Positions 18,244 through 27,833 of a stretch of DNA of 34,830 nt are shown here, in pieces; the stretch's first letter is position 1; every line of letters begins with the position of its first letter. Source of the DNA: Tritrichomonas foetus (taxonomy: Eukaryota > Parabasalia > Tritrichomonadida > Tritrichomonadidae). Made by a program: the position numbers and the translations under genes. The notes beneath the pieces were generated by a model. It saw only the letters and a list, made by a program, of their open reading frames with translations, did not search any database and was not told the origin of the DNA. Location of the stretch: NCBI GenBank assembly GCA_001839685.1, contig MLAK01000828.1, positions 1 through 34,830 on the forward strand, in the 5' to 3' direction.

Positions 18244-19032
18244 TTATTCGTCATTGTTTGCTTTTTCTTTTCTGATTTTTGCAAAAATTTCACTTACTGA
18301 CATTCCATCTTTCTTTTCTTCTTCTTTATTAGAAGCTTGGTTAACAGCAGGAGAATTAACTTTCCTGAGTCTACCAAGTGCCATTGCAATATCATTTCCT
18401 ACAATTGGCATTGGAGCCATTGGTCTGGCAGACAAGCTTCCGCTATTATTGTTAGTATTAATGTTGAGGTGAGGAATTGCCAAGCCATTTGATGCATTTT
18501 CTTTGTTTTCAGTTAACTCTTGTATAGGTGGAACATTCACTTTCCTGAGTTTTGAGATAGCTGAAGCCAAATCATCACCATCAAATGATAATGGCCTCTG
18601 CGAAGGATTCATGCTCATATTCATTCGCAATAGCGGAACTTTAGTGTTATCAGTACTTAATGGACATTTAGATGGTTTCATTGAAGGTGGAGGAGGAGGA
18701 GGTGGTGGTGGTGGAACAATAATATGCTCTTTAGTAACTAGTTTTGGTGGGGGTGCACATTTTGATGTATTTGATCTTTGTCTTGTCACATGGCTTTGTT
18801 TTGCTTTGGGATCATTATTGGCTTTCATTTTATCAACAACATCTTTGCCGAATATTCTTTCCATTGATTGATTACGACGAACAGAATTTAATATCTTTCT
18901 CTGAGATTTTGTATTTTTTTTCCTCTTGGATACCTCAACTGTTAGAATGGTATTAGCAACATCAAAGTTTTCATTAGACTGAAACATTCTTGTATTGACT
19001 TTAAGGGGAATACCTTTTGCTTTTCGAGACAT
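18244..19032 (-). CDS. Polyproline protein with two WH2-like motifs
   Basis: A 262-residue, mostly disordered protein. The ATG is at 19032 (the codon before it is TTG). The N-terminal 90 residues are basic and Ser/Asn-rich. Residues 107-116 are ten prolines in a row after IIV, a classic profilin or SH3 ligand. Two near-identical motifs follow: DDLASAISKLRKVN (153-166) and NDIAMALGRLRKVN (213-226). Each pairs an amphipathic helix with LRKVN, resembling the WH2 actin-binding motif (helix followed by LKKV/LRKV), but with a shorter linker than usual. A third weaker helix, VSEIFAKIRKEK, ends the protein. Polyproline plus WH2 occurs in WASP/WAVE/verprolin-type actin regulators, so an actin-assembly role at the cortex is inferred. 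No CA acidic tail or WH1 domain is visible. Confidence 0.6.
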   Translation of the reverse strand: MSRKAKGIPLKVNTRMFQSNENFDVANTILTVEVSKRKKNTKSQRKILNSVRRNQSMERIFGKDVVDKMKANNDPKAKQSHVTRQRSNTSKCAPPPKLVTKEHIIVPPPPPPPPPPSMKPSKCPLSTDNTKVPLLRMNMSMNPSQRPLSFDGDDLASAISKLRKVNVPPIQELTENKENASNGLAIPHLNINTNNNSGSLSARPMAPMPIVGNDIAMALGRLRKVNSPAVNQASNKEEEKKDGMSVSEIFAKIRKEKANNDE

Positions 19033-20574
19033 CAAAAAAATGCTTTAACGTACAGTTTTCAAATTGAAAGAAGATAAAGCTTCAAATTGAAAGAAGATAG
19101 AGTTTCAATTTGATTGATGATGCTTTCAAAATAGGTGGAGTTATACGTTTAAAATGATCGTCTTTTTGGATAAATTTTGCATTGAGAAAGTTTTGGAATA
19201 AATACGACTCTATCACCAAATCCACTCGATCATGAATATTTTTTAAGTATTATAGAAACCATTAAAAACAAAAGAAAAAAAATTATTTAGGGATTAGAAA
19301 TTTTCTGATTTATTTTTTTTTTCCGTGAGTCAGAGCAATGATATACATCAGCAAAATAAAAAAGCATTATGAAACATCTGTCTTTGATCGAAGTGTGTTG
19401 TGGTAGAAATTCAATTTCCTATGAGTTTTGTAATTGTGAAGTGAAAGGTCAAAAGTAGAAAAATTCTTTGGGTCAATTCGACTTTGATGAGGTGCGGCGA
19501 TCGAACAGGAGTATTTAACCCATTAGGTTTGCAATGTCACATCACATTTACACACTTTATGTCAATAAACCAACTCATAGGAAAAAAAATCCTGCCGCGT
19601 TTTTTTATGAAATATGAGCTCTACAGGCAAGTGATACAAAATTTAAAAGGAAATTAGATAATATTATCTTTTCATGTATATTCATTGAATTAACATCACT
19701 AGATTGAAAGTTGAATAAGTCAGATGTTCCATAGAGAAATTCTGTAAGTGGCTGATTTAGCGATATTAAAGTATCATCGAAATATAAATAAATTCATTTC
19801 TAGTGTTTCTCAAATCAGGTACAACTGTTTTTCTGTAAAGTTGTGCTGACTTTTTAGTCATATGAAGTTGTTCAAATCGTTTAATAACAGTTGACACATT
19901 GATTGCAAGTATTCCGTGAATTGTATGGTGAAATTGACATCACCAAGAATGGATAAAACCTTATTCATTAAATTAGCTATTGATATCGGTGTTTTTAAAG
20001 TTCTCAGGAATACTAGGACACATTCGAAGAACTAATAAAATATCGCAAGGATAAATGACTGTCAACAACTGCAACATTAATGATATTGCGTGAATAAAAA
20101 AGGTCAAATCAAGGTGAAATATGGTTATCTTATGTGGAAACACTGTGATGCAAATTTGAAAGTATTGGAAAAACTGCATAGGGAGCTGAAAACTATATCT
20201 TTATATGATCATGTAAATAATTGATTGATGTTATTTCTAAGAAAATAATGCATTCAATTGAATGTAGCTCAAAAAAATATGATATTATTCTAAATTTGAT
20301 TAAAGTTTTTATGTCAAATGGAGTATTAACTCGATTTCAATCATTCTAGTAAATAAAAATTCTATCTTGTGAGCATTTTATTATTGATTCAGTGAAAGAT
20401 TCGTACACAAAAAATTGATCATTTTTTATCTATTCAAATTTTCAATTGTTGCAATATTTTATTTTTAGTCAGTGAATCATTTCCTTTGAAATATTTGAAT
20501 ATAATGATATTTTCTCATAATTTTTTTATAGCTGACAGAAAAAATTGAATATTAGAACGTTATTTTGATCGAAA
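19033..20574. other. 1.5-kb stretch without a gene
   Basis: Starts with the WH2-like gene promoter side and a 23-bp repeat. Many stops in every frame. The segment about 19850-20200 has scattered protein-like pieces on plus (for example QEYQDTFEELIKYRKDK) with stops and frame changes, which may be a worn relic, but I cannot assign it. A TATATCTTTATATGATC sequence (20194-20210) resembles the upstream element of other genes. A perfect 14-base palindrome CATTCAATTGAATG lies at 20251-20264. Confidence 0.45.
19058..19112. repeat. 23-bp direct repeat upstream of WH2-like gene
   Basis: TTCAAATTGAAAGAAGATAA recurs with period 23 (starts at 19058 and 19081), with a partial third copy (TTTCAATTT) after it. 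It lies 26 bases upstream of the ATG at 19032, so it would fall in the promoter region. Confidence 0.75.
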
Positions 20575-21339
20575 ATGGGAATTTGTGTGTCTTCATCATC
20601 AGTTGCCACAGTTCCACTAGATGAAATAACCGTTTCAATATTTGGTCTCGACAACGCCGGAAAAACCTGTCTCTTGAGGTCGCTTGCAGGAAATTTCAAT
20701 TTCGATTCAGTTCCTTCGGTTGGCCTCAATCAAGAATCTTTTATGTATGACGACATACGATTGAAAGTTTTTGATTTAGGCGGAAACAGCAAATTCCGCT
20801 CCGTCTGGGAAAGATATTATGCCGAAATTTGGGGATTCATCTACGTGGTCGACGCTGCAGACACAAACAGATTCGAGGAAAGCAAGGCAACACTTAAAGA
20901 AATGATATCGCACAAAATGATGAAAGACAAGCCGTACATTGTAGTCGCCAACAAACAAGATCTGGCCGGAGCTGTTCCAGCATCGAAAATGAAAAAAATT
21001 TTGGGACTACCACGAAAAGTGAAAATATATGATGCTATCGTCACAAAAATTGAAGGTGATAAAGCAAACGAAGGTGTTCAAACTGCCATTTCTAGTTTGA
21101 TTGGAGAAATTGTGGAAAATTTCCAGAAAATTGGACAGAAACGTGTCAAAGACATGGAGGAGCAGAAAGAAATTGAAGAAAAGGCACACCAAGAAAGACT
21201 AAAAAGAATTGCCGAACTGAGGGCTAAGCAGGCAGCTGAAGAAGAAGCAGCTCAAAAGGAAGCCGCCGAAAAAGCAGCGGCAGCAGAACAAAAACAGCAG
21301 ATCGAGCCAAATGAAGAAAAAAAAGAAAACGAAAATTAA
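20575..21339 (+). CDS. ARL13: ARL13-like Arf-family GTPase with coiled-coil tail
   Basis: A 254-residue protein with an Arf-type GTPase domain (about 15-185) followed by a charged, Ala/Glu/Lys-rich coiled coil (about 185-250). That layout, together with FDLGG and the phrase SVWERYYAEIWGFIYVVDAA (76-95), points to ARL13/ARL13B, the ciliary GTPase that acts as exchange factor for ARL3. P-loop GLDNAGKT is at 24-31 and NKQD at 126-129. The switch I Thr is Ser48 (PSVG), and the residue at the usual catalytic Gln is Asn71 (DLGGN; ARL13B also lacks this Gln). The N-terminus MGIC offers Gly2 for myristoylation and Cys4 for palmitoylation. The tail lacks the long Pro-rich C-terminus of animal ARL13B. 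The likely site is the flagellar membrane of this flagellate. Confidence 0.78.
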   Translation: MGICVSSSSVATVPLDEITVSIFGLDNAGKTCLLRSLAGNFNFDSVPSVGLNQESFMYDDIRLKVFDLGGNSKFRSVWERYYAEIWGFIYVVDAADTNRFEESKATLKEMISHKMMKDKPYIVVANKQDLAGAVPASKMKKILGLPRKVKIYDAIVTKIEGDKANEGVQTAISSLIGEIVENFQKIGQKRVKDMEEQKEIEEKAHQERLKRIAELRAKQAAEEEAAQKEAAEKAAAAEQKQQIEPNEEKKENEN

Positions 21340-22624
21340 TTGGGTTGAAGGATAAGAGGTGATTTGGAGTTGGGCTTTATTTATTAGTATTCATTTTATT
21401 TTATTTTGTATATGTCTTGATTAGATAAAAAAATATCATTTAGATATCATATTTAGATTTTTTCTTCTTAATGTCTAATTATTATCATTCATAAATTTCC
21501 CTATTGCCAACTATTTTTGGAGAATATTGAGTCAATTTATGCATTTGTTTTTGATGTTTGGGAATATTAAAATTTAGATTTTCTGATAAGGTTTAACCAC
21601 ACTAATATTGTATCTATATGATTTAAAATAATCCTACTGAATAACAATGTATAAAAATTAAAATTCTTCATATTGTTACCAGTGTTGCCACCTTTAACTT
21701 CACTCAATAAAAATTCCTTTTATTGAGACGGAATATGAAAAATTATCTCATTATTACCAATCACCTGTTGTGAGTGAATGAACTTCCTGACCAAACAAAG
21801 ATCAGCAAGTTATCAAAACATTTTATATCAAATATTCGAAGCAAAAAATTTTCAGCATCAAAAGTTTTCAATAGACAATTGTGAATAAGTCTATTCAAAA
21901 ATGTGGATATTATGGATGATTGTTCCAGCGAAATTATATTGAGTAATGATATAGAATGATTGTTGTACAAACAAAATATGATTGCTTTAAGTTTAGCACT
22001 ATGCAATTGGTATCACAACTCGAGAATTATTGAATAACAATTTTTGGATCATTGATAAAGTTTTATCATTTTTATCAGAACAAGATTTCTCCAATTTAGT
22101 GCTTATAGGTCATTCGTTGTCGAAGAAAACACCATGATTATGGCGAATTTGGCGTTGTAAAAATTTTGCTCTTCAATTGAATTCAATTTTTTTGATATTC
22201 AAATCAATTGAATGAAATAATTATCAATGCATTCAAAGGAATTAACCTCATTTTCAATAAAGTGGCCACTCAGAGAAACTGATTAAAAATATTATCACTG
22301 GTGCGACTTCCAGATTATCGAAAGAGAGAATCGGTTCACATGAGACGATTTCACTATTTTGAATATTCTGAAAAAGCTTGATTTTTCTAGATTTTCTATT
22401 CAAATTAACAATGCATATTGAATTTCAATATTCGATTTAAAAAGATTTCTGTGAAAATCAACTCGCTTGACTATTTTTTTTTTCCAAAGATTCCTTTATA
22501 TTTTTGATTCAATTAATGAATTGAATTCATTATTTTTCAAAGATTCAATTGGTGTAATTGAATTCGGTTCGTCATAGAATCTTCAGCTAATACTTTCATC
22601 TCATTCTTCTTTATAGAAACGAAC
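21340..22624. other. 1.3-kb stretch without a gene
   Basis: All frames are broken by stops. About 21780-22060 on plus reads as short protein-like pieces with interruptions, and I cannot assign a family. Several AATTCAATTGAATT-type palindromes occur at 22172-22210 and 22515-22570. The last 60 bases are the leader of the next gene, with Inr-like TCATTCTT at 22601-22608 and CTTTATAG just after. Confidence 0.5.
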
Positions 22625-23674
22625 ATGAGTCAGGGATTTCCTCTTGTATTCAATTCAAAAACATTTTTGGTCAATCCCCTCAGCTTTGGGTCCAATGCTC
22701 TCGCTTTTCAAAAAATGTATCAAAATCATCAAACTTCAGGCCAATTTAATTCCAACATTGTTATTAAAGGACCATTCAGTGAAAAAAGCATATTACAAGT
22801 AATAAATCTTTGCCAGGGAATTACTGTCCCGATCGATAATTCAGTCATTAAAGAAACAGCAGCCTTATTGAAATTATTCCAAGCACACAATTTATTCCAA
22901 ATGTGTATGAACTATATACATTCCAATATTGACCCAAGTTTTGATATGTCAGATAATATTGGATCACTTCACTTGCAAACTAAAAGTGCCAATCCTATAT
23001 TTGATGAGTTTCAATTCGATGATGAAGAGAAAGAGGATGATTATTATTCAAGTCATTCAATTGATCAGAAAGAGGACCCTGAAGAAAAATCTGATAATTA
23101 CATGAGAATTAATCCCATCATTCTTGAAAAGCCACTTTCATATGAAATTAAAATGGAGAAAAGGTTTTTAAAGAGCACCAAATTCACTTTATATGAAAAT
23201 GGTGAAATGACTGCAGTTGCCAAACACCAACATACTGGAGCTGTTATAAATAAAGGTTCTGATGTTCACTTTTCAGGCAGTGGAGCTTGTTCTGCCAACA
23301 TTACTCAGCTTAATTTCAAGAATTCTATAAAATTAAGTGACCAGAGAATAAAGCTAAAATATTTCCGTGATAGAGATGCAAAAATGACAATGAAGGTCAT
23401 TTATTTGCTTGATGGAAAAGAAGTCAAACTGAATGGAACAAAGAAAAATGTGAGAAAGAAAAATAAGCCACTTTTTGAATCGGTTAAAGTTGTCAAAAAG
23501 ACTCAACCTTGCATTTTATATGAACCATCAGGAAAAGGATCCATCACTATTCGAAAGACATCAAAAACAAACTTCACTGTAAATACTAATATCAGAATGA
23601 CCAATGTTCTAGCTTTTGCTCTTGCTATTTCAGCTATCATTGGTCCACATTCATCTGATCAACAAAAAGTATAA
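22625..23674 (+). CDS. BTB-like protein with C-terminal tubby-like domain
   Basis: A 349-residue protein with two parts. Residues about 8-105 resemble the BTB-like module common in trichomonads: KTFLVNPLSFGSNALAF, then FSEKSILQVINLCQG, then a helix pair ending FQMCMNYIHSNI, matching the BTB end in which the chain reads '..C..YI'. An acidic linker follows (FDDEEKEDDYYSSH, about 131-144). Residues about 175-345 form a beta-rich domain: KFTLYENGEMTAVAKHQHTG, YFRDRDAKMTMKVIY, then NVLAFALAISAII near the end. Alternating strands and the final hydrophobic helix with FALAIS recall tubby/LURP-like C-terminal domains. The combination suggests an adaptor or phosphoinositide-binding protein, but that is inference. 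The BTB part is fairly likely, the tubby part less sure. An Inr-like TCATTCTTCTTTA precedes the ATG. Confidence 0.55.
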   Translation: MSQGFPLVFNSKTFLVNPLSFGSNALAFQKMYQNHQTSGQFNSNIVIKGPFSEKSILQVINLCQGITVPIDNSVIKETAALLKLFQAHNLFQMCMNYIHSNIDPSFDMSDNIGSLHLQTKSANPIFDEFQFDDEEKEDDYYSSHSIDQKEDPEEKSDNYMRINPIILEKPLSYEIKMEKRFLKSTKFTLYENGEMTAVAKHQHTGAVINKGSDVHFSGSGACSANITQLNFKNSIKLSDQRIKLKYFRDRDAKMTMKVIYLLDGKEVKLNGTKKNVRKKNKPLFESVKVVKKTQPCILYEPSGKGSITIRKTSKTNFTVNTNIRMTNVLAFALAISAIIGPHSSDQQKV

Positions 23675-24014
23675 TTATAATATCTTATATTATAAATAAA
23701 TATTTCAAAACTTATCGATATATTTATTTTTTGATTTTTCTGCCAAATAGACTGTGAAAAAGTGGAGGTTATCCGATCATATTAGTATACAAAAAGTGAA
23801 TGATTTTAATGTGTTTACTTTTTAGATTTGCTGGAGATCCTCCCATTTGTTCAGGTTTCACTTTCACATAAACAATTATTTAAACACACTTCATATTAGA
23901 AATAAATCTAAAGTATTTTCTGTGAAATCCATTAAAAATTTTGGCGGAGTGATGTCAAAACTGCAGTTTCGTTTTCAAAAAACTATCGGCCTCCATCTTT
24001 AGTTAAAAACAATC
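23675..24014. other. Intergenic upstream of V-ATPase subunit c
   Basis: AT-rich DNA. The end carries CCATCTTTAG at 23993-24002 with TTTTCAAAA at 23972-23980 before it, 13 bases from the ATG, similar in order to the TCAAAA...ATCTTTA elements elsewhere in the window. No gene seen. Confidence 0.5.
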
Positions 24015-24524
24015 ATGTCGTCTCAAATGCCACTTGACTGGCCAAACTGTCCGGCTTGGTCACCATTCTTCGGTTTTGCTGGTATATGCATTGGTGTTGT
24101 ATTTTCCTGCGCTGGAAGTGCTTTCGGAACAGCCAAATGCGGTATCGGTCTCGCTTCAGCTTCATTAATCAACAAATCAGTTATCGTTCGTGGTCTTATC
24201 GCTCCAATTATGGCAGGTATCATCGGTATTTACGGACTCGTTTTCTCAATCGTCGTTTTAGATTCTATCAAAAATGATGGATATCATGTCGCCAAAGCAT
24301 ACGCTCACTTTGGTGGTGGACTTTCTGTAGGTATCACTGGACTTGCCGCTGGTATCACTATCGGAATTGCTGGTCAACTCGGTATTATCTCATTCGCTAA
24401 ACAGCCACAGCTTTTCGTTGGTATGACACTTGTTCTCATTTTTGGAGAAGTTTTGGGTATTTATGGAATGGTTATCTCCCTTGTTCTTAACACAAAGAAT
24501 TACGAATGCATTCCATCTGCTTAA
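24015..24524 (+). CDS. ATP6V0C: V-type ATPase 16-kDa proteolipid subunit c
   Basis: This is the membrane-ring subunit of the V-ATPase, which carries protons across endosomal or lysosomal membranes. The 169 residues (typical 155-165) form four membrane helices at about 18-37, 58-81, 97-123 and 133-158. The second half repeats the first, as in all c subunits. The proton-binding acidic residue is Glu145 in LIFGEVLGIYGMV. Gly-rich helices (AGSAFGTAKCGIGLAS, AAGITIGIAGQLG) and the HFGGGLSVG loop are standard. No cleavable signal is needed. Codon use is rich in C-ending codons (ATC, GTC, CTC), as expected of a highly expressed gene. The stop reads TAAA. Close paralogues (c, c') cannot be told apart here. 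Confidence 0.95.
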   Translation: MSSQMPLDWPNCPAWSPFFGFAGICIGVVFSCAGSAFGTAKCGIGLASASLINKSVIVRGLIAPIMAGIIGIYGLVFSIVVLDSIKNDGYHVAKAYAHFGGGLSVGITGLAAGITIGIAGQLGIISFAKQPQLFVGMTLVLIFGEVLGIYGMVISLVLNTKNYECIPSA

Positions 24525-25046
24525 ACTTTGCAATTCATTCTATAACTTTGACATTCAGCTTTCTTTTTTTATCTTATTGCTTTTATTATTATTATTATTA
24601 TTATTATTTTTTTTTTTTTTTTTTTGTCCAAAATTCTTTTTATATTATCGTTATCTACTTAATGGATAAAGCGAGAATAAGTCGATGTTTATGATGAGAG
24701 TTTCACGATTAGATGCCTTTTTGAGAATTGGAGTATATAAATATTAAATTGTAGCATTGCTGTCAATAGAAGATGATGACTTATTTTATTACAAACATAT
24801 GCTAAATTTAATTAATATGATGATAAAATAATCATTCTAACTCTGTGATTTTCCACTACAACTATCTAAAAAAATATCATGCGTCAATCCTATTTGTCTT
24901 TTTCATTCTATGTGTAAATTTAAAATTCTAATATCATGTAAGATTTCTTTTCGACTAATCACACATTCCCTGCAAATCATATTTTTTTAAAAAAATGTAG
25001 TTAATAAACATCCTCGTGATTTATAAAAACAACTATATACAATGGT
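24525..25046. other. Intergenic, with TTA/T tract
   Basis: Between the V-ATPase gene (plus) and the ARM-like gene (minus), convergent. Holds a low-complexity tract of eight TTA triplets and about 17 T at about 24584-24625; the rest is AT-rich 3' DNA. Two plus frames of 60-80 codons through the tract are Leu/Phe/Tyr runs and not genes. Confidence 0.6.
24584..24625. repeat. TTA microsatellite and poly-T
   Basis: Roughly eight TTA units followed by about 17 T on plus, about 60 bases after the V-ATPase subunit c stop, in the presumed 3' UTR. Confidence 0.85.
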
Positions 25047-26393
25047 TTAAATACCATCATCAATTATTTCATCAATAACATATGGTTCAAGCATTTGATT
25101 CAACTCTGGGAAATCAAATGTTAGGGTATACAATTTTGTTACAGCTCCTACGAATTCATTACTTTCATTATCACCATACTCAGCAATTTCGGCAAAAGTT
25201 TCAATTATTGGTTCAATGATCATCTCATTTGAATATGAATTAGAAATATCATTGACTAAAATGAAAGATAGAAAATCAATGATTGCTTTTTTCGAATAAT
25301 AATTTGCATCTTCTAAAATTGATGCAGCTAATGCGAATATATTTCTACTTATTAAAAACTGCATATTCGTTTCGCTTGATTCAATCAAACATAAAAATAA
25401 CTCAAAAACATGAAAAATTAACTTATCATTCTTAGAATTCAGACAATGGAACAAAATATCAAAATCAATAAAAGGCACATAAGTCATAATTTCTTCAGCC
25501 GATGCGACTTTGAATGAATTAATGATGATTTTTAGACAGCATAAGTAGTAGCTATATGGAATTGCTCTAAAAAGACTAAAAATTAAAGTTGGCGTCGCTG
25601 TTACAATAAAAAAATGACAAAACTCTTCATTTGTTGATAAATTTTTTATGGATTTAATCATTTGAAAAATTGTAAAATGAATATCGGGCTTTTCAATATC
25701 TACTTTGGCAATAAACAGTTTCATGCTAAGTAAAAGTGGTTTTATCATTTGATAAGGCGGATAATAAAATGAAGTTAATGAATGAAAACAGAAAATGGCA
25801 GCTTGTTGACTTTCAATGTCTGAGTTATTCATTGAATTAAAAATTTTAATAAATAATGGATCAGCAAAACATTCTGCTATCGTTTTATTCAATGAACAGC
25901 AATTGCCAAAAATATTAAAAAATATGTGTTCTGGAATGTTTCTATCTTCTTGCAAAAAGATATCCATGATTCTTGATAAAATATTGTTACGATGAAATGA
26001 TTCAATTAAATCGTTAGATAATGCTGTCATGAATTGAATTAAAATTAAAAGAGATTTTAAACTGTCGTCAGAAAGAGTGTCTAAACATTCGATAATATTT
26101 GGAAGAAATTCGGTATCTTGAATAAAAACCACTAAACTTTTTGGGATAGCTTCAATTTGTGAAAATAATTGGAATAATTGAGAAATGGTATTTCCATATA
26201 AATCGATATTCTTTGTTGCGACTGAAGTATTGAAACTTGTAATTGCGAGGTAAAATTCTTGTTCATTCTCGAAGAAAAAAGTGTCGCTATGATTTGGTTG
26301 AAACTGGAAGCTTGATTTCCTTTTTTCTAGATTGTATTTTATGGCTTCATCAATGAAAAATTTGTTGGAATGGTCCAAATAAATTTCTTCCAT
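25047..26393 (-). CDS. ARM/HEAT-like hypothetical protein
   Basis: A 448-residue protein, mostly alternating hydrophobic helices with no catalytic motif, signal peptide or membrane span. I do not recognise the family. Regular paired helices (for example SLLILIQFMTALSNDLIESF; LIFHVFELFLCLIESSETN) suggest an armadillo-type fold, as in many trichomonad hypothetical proteins that serve as scaffolds. The C-terminus is acidic (DEIIDDGI). ATG at 26393 is preceded on minus by CCATTTTTTT, an Inr-like sequence. The stop reads TAAA. Function unknown. Confidence 0.75.
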   Translation of the reverse strand: MEEIYLDHSNKFFIDEAIKYNLEKRKSSFQFQPNHSDTFFFENEQEFYLAITSFNTSVATKNIDLYGNTISQLFQLFSQIEAIPKSLVVFIQDTEFLPNIIECLDTLSDDSLKSLLILIQFMTALSNDLIESFHRNNILSRIMDIFLQEDRNIPEHIFFNIFGNCCSLNKTIAECFADPLFIKIFNSMNNSDIESQQAAIFCFHSLTSFYYPPYQMIKPLLLSMKLFIAKVDIEKPDIHFTIFQMIKSIKNLSTNEEFCHFFIVTATPTLIFSLFRAIPYSYYLCCLKIIINSFKVASAEEIMTYVPFIDFDILFHCLNSKNDKLIFHVFELFLCLIESSETNMQFLISRNIFALAASILEDANYYSKKAIIDFLSFILVNDISNSYSNEMIIEPIIETFAEIAEYGDNESNEFVGAVTKLYTLTFDFPELNQMLEPYVIDEIIDDGI

Positions 26394-26717
26394 TCACTAA
26401 AAAAATGGTTCACTGAGTGAGCTTCCCTTTTACTTTTATGAATGAAGCGTTTAATTATAAATTCAAAAAGTTTAAAATCACACTTTCTCACTCAGATTTC
26501 ATCATCAACTTTTTCCGTATTTATCTAGTCTTTTATTCAATATAATGAGAAATTAATAATAGACAGTGAACATTTATGGTCAAATGAAGGGTCAACTAAA
26601 CGAAAAGTGTTCACAGTAGAACCAATCTCATTTTATAGTAAGCTCAACAGTCATCATCTGAACCAAAAAATGAATAGAAGTGTATTTATATTCATGTATT
26701 TAATAATAATATATGAG
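26394..26717. other. Intergenic between two minus genes
   Basis: 324 bases, AT-rich. It holds the leader of the ARM-like gene (Inr-like CCATTTTTTT on minus at 26399-26408) and the 3' flank of the HIRA-domain gene. Nothing else seen. Confidence 0.55.
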
Positions 26718-27392
26718 TTATTCCTTAATAGACATATTCAGCTCATCAACATATGATGATAATCTGTCTACTGTTGAAAGTAAATGAATACATTTTTCCA
26801 TAATATCATGAACTTCACTTTTCTCGAATGGATAGTCTTGTTTTATCAAATCGTACCAAATTTGAATAAAAACGTCTTCTGTTGAATAATTTGCTAAGTA
26901 AAGAAGATATTTCTGCATTGCATCACTAAACTTTTCAATGCTTTTTACATGAATAGCAGCACATAATTCATTTTCTAGTTGGGTAGCTTGTGCGAAAACT
27001 TTTTGATCATCTTTAACGATTAATGAATCTAACGGCTCGGCTAAATTAACCCAGCCATTTTCGTACTTATATGATCCTTTATTTGCCTTGAGTATAACTG
27101 ACGCTCCTTCATCCAAAATTTCAAATGAATCAATGACTCCAACTTCAGGTGGAAGAACTGTTTTTAATTTGAATTGCATATCGACTATATTCAGAATGTA
27201 CATGTATCCTGTCTCTGTGAAAATTACAATATATGGATCGTACTCGTCTTTAATAATAATTCGAAATGGATATGGAACAACAAAAGGATCGTCCCTTAAA
27301 TTGTATGTTCCTGGATCAGTTAGATATAAGTTACCACTTCTGCTACCGAAAATTCCCCGTTCAATGTCGGCAAAAAAGAGTTCACTATCCAT
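26718..27392 (-). CDS. Stand-alone HIRA C-terminal (Hira) domain protein
   Basis: A 224-residue protein that matches the C-terminal Hira domain of the HIRA/Hir1-Hir2 histone H3.3/H4 chaperone. Residues about 1-115 are beta-rich (SGNLYLTDPGTY, YIVIFTETGYMYILNIVDMQ), as in the domain's first half. The clear signature is at 137-167: TQLENELCAAIHVKSIEKF then a short gap and KYLLYLA, where HIRA proteins read '..LEN.h.aAh.lgs..Ey..wL..Yh..La'. A helical end (EKCIHLLSTVDRLSSYVDEL) follows, as in HIRA. The usual N-terminal seven-blade WD40 propeller (about 350 residues) is missing: upstream on minus lies only intergenic DNA and then the DNAJ gene. So the two HIRA parts may be split into separate genes in this organism. 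In the family this half holds the CABIN1/trimer-contact region. Confidence 0.65.
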   Translation of the reverse strand: MDSELFFADIERGIFGSRSGNLYLTDPGTYNLRDDPFVVPYPFRIIIKDEYDPYIVIFTETGYMYILNIVDMQFKLKTVLPPEVGVIDSFEILDEGASVILKANKGSYKYENGWVNLAEPLDSLIVKDDQKVFAQATQLENELCAAIHVKSIEKFSDAMQKYLLYLANYSTEDVFIQIWYDLIKQDYPFEKSEVHDIMEKCIHLLSTVDRLSSYVDELNMSIKE

Positions 27393-27833
27393 TCTGAACG
27401 ATATGTGATATGAAAAAGTGTTCGTTTAAAAATTATTTCCAATCATTCATTTCTAATGAGAAGAAGAGATTTTTTTTTATTTTTTATTTTTATTTTATTA
27501 AGTTTATTCGATTTCTTTGTGAACAACTGTAGATGAAATAAAATGATTGAAATTTTAAGAGTGAAGCATGCAATATTTAAGATATGTGTAAAAATGTTTC
27601 TCACTGATCAAGGAACATAAAATTTAATGTGATATCCTTAATAATGAAAATGATTCATTATCATAAAAATAAAGGTATTATTTATTGATTGATAATAAGT
27701 AACAATATTCCATTGAAAGTTAGCCATCATTTTATCAAACTTTTAACTATTTTTGGTTGTCGTTATTATGAGAAATACTTTTAAAATTAATTATATAGTA
27801 AAAAACATATAAATTACATTGGAAAGTTAATAT
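27393..27833. other. Intergenic between HIRA-domain and DNAJ genes
   Basis: 441 bases of AT-rich DNA holding the promoter side of the HIRA-domain gene (CACTTTTTCATATCAC on minus) and the 3' flank of the DNAJ gene. No WD40-like frame is present here, which supports the HIRA-domain gene being complete. No other feature. Confidence 0.6.

Noticed and set aside
18503..18871. Antisense frame with a poly-Gly run
   Set aside because: It is the complement of the polyproline run in the WH2-like protein; glycine repeats mirror the proline codons.
22172..22570. Cluster of AATTCAATTGAATT-type palindromes as transposon ends
   Set aside because: No paired inverted ends at a plausible distance, no target duplication and no transposase; AT-rich DNA makes such palindromes by chance.
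24430..24694. Two plus frames through the TTA/T tract
   Set aside because: They are poly-Leu/Phe/Tyr readings of a microsatellite in the V-ATPase 3' flank.
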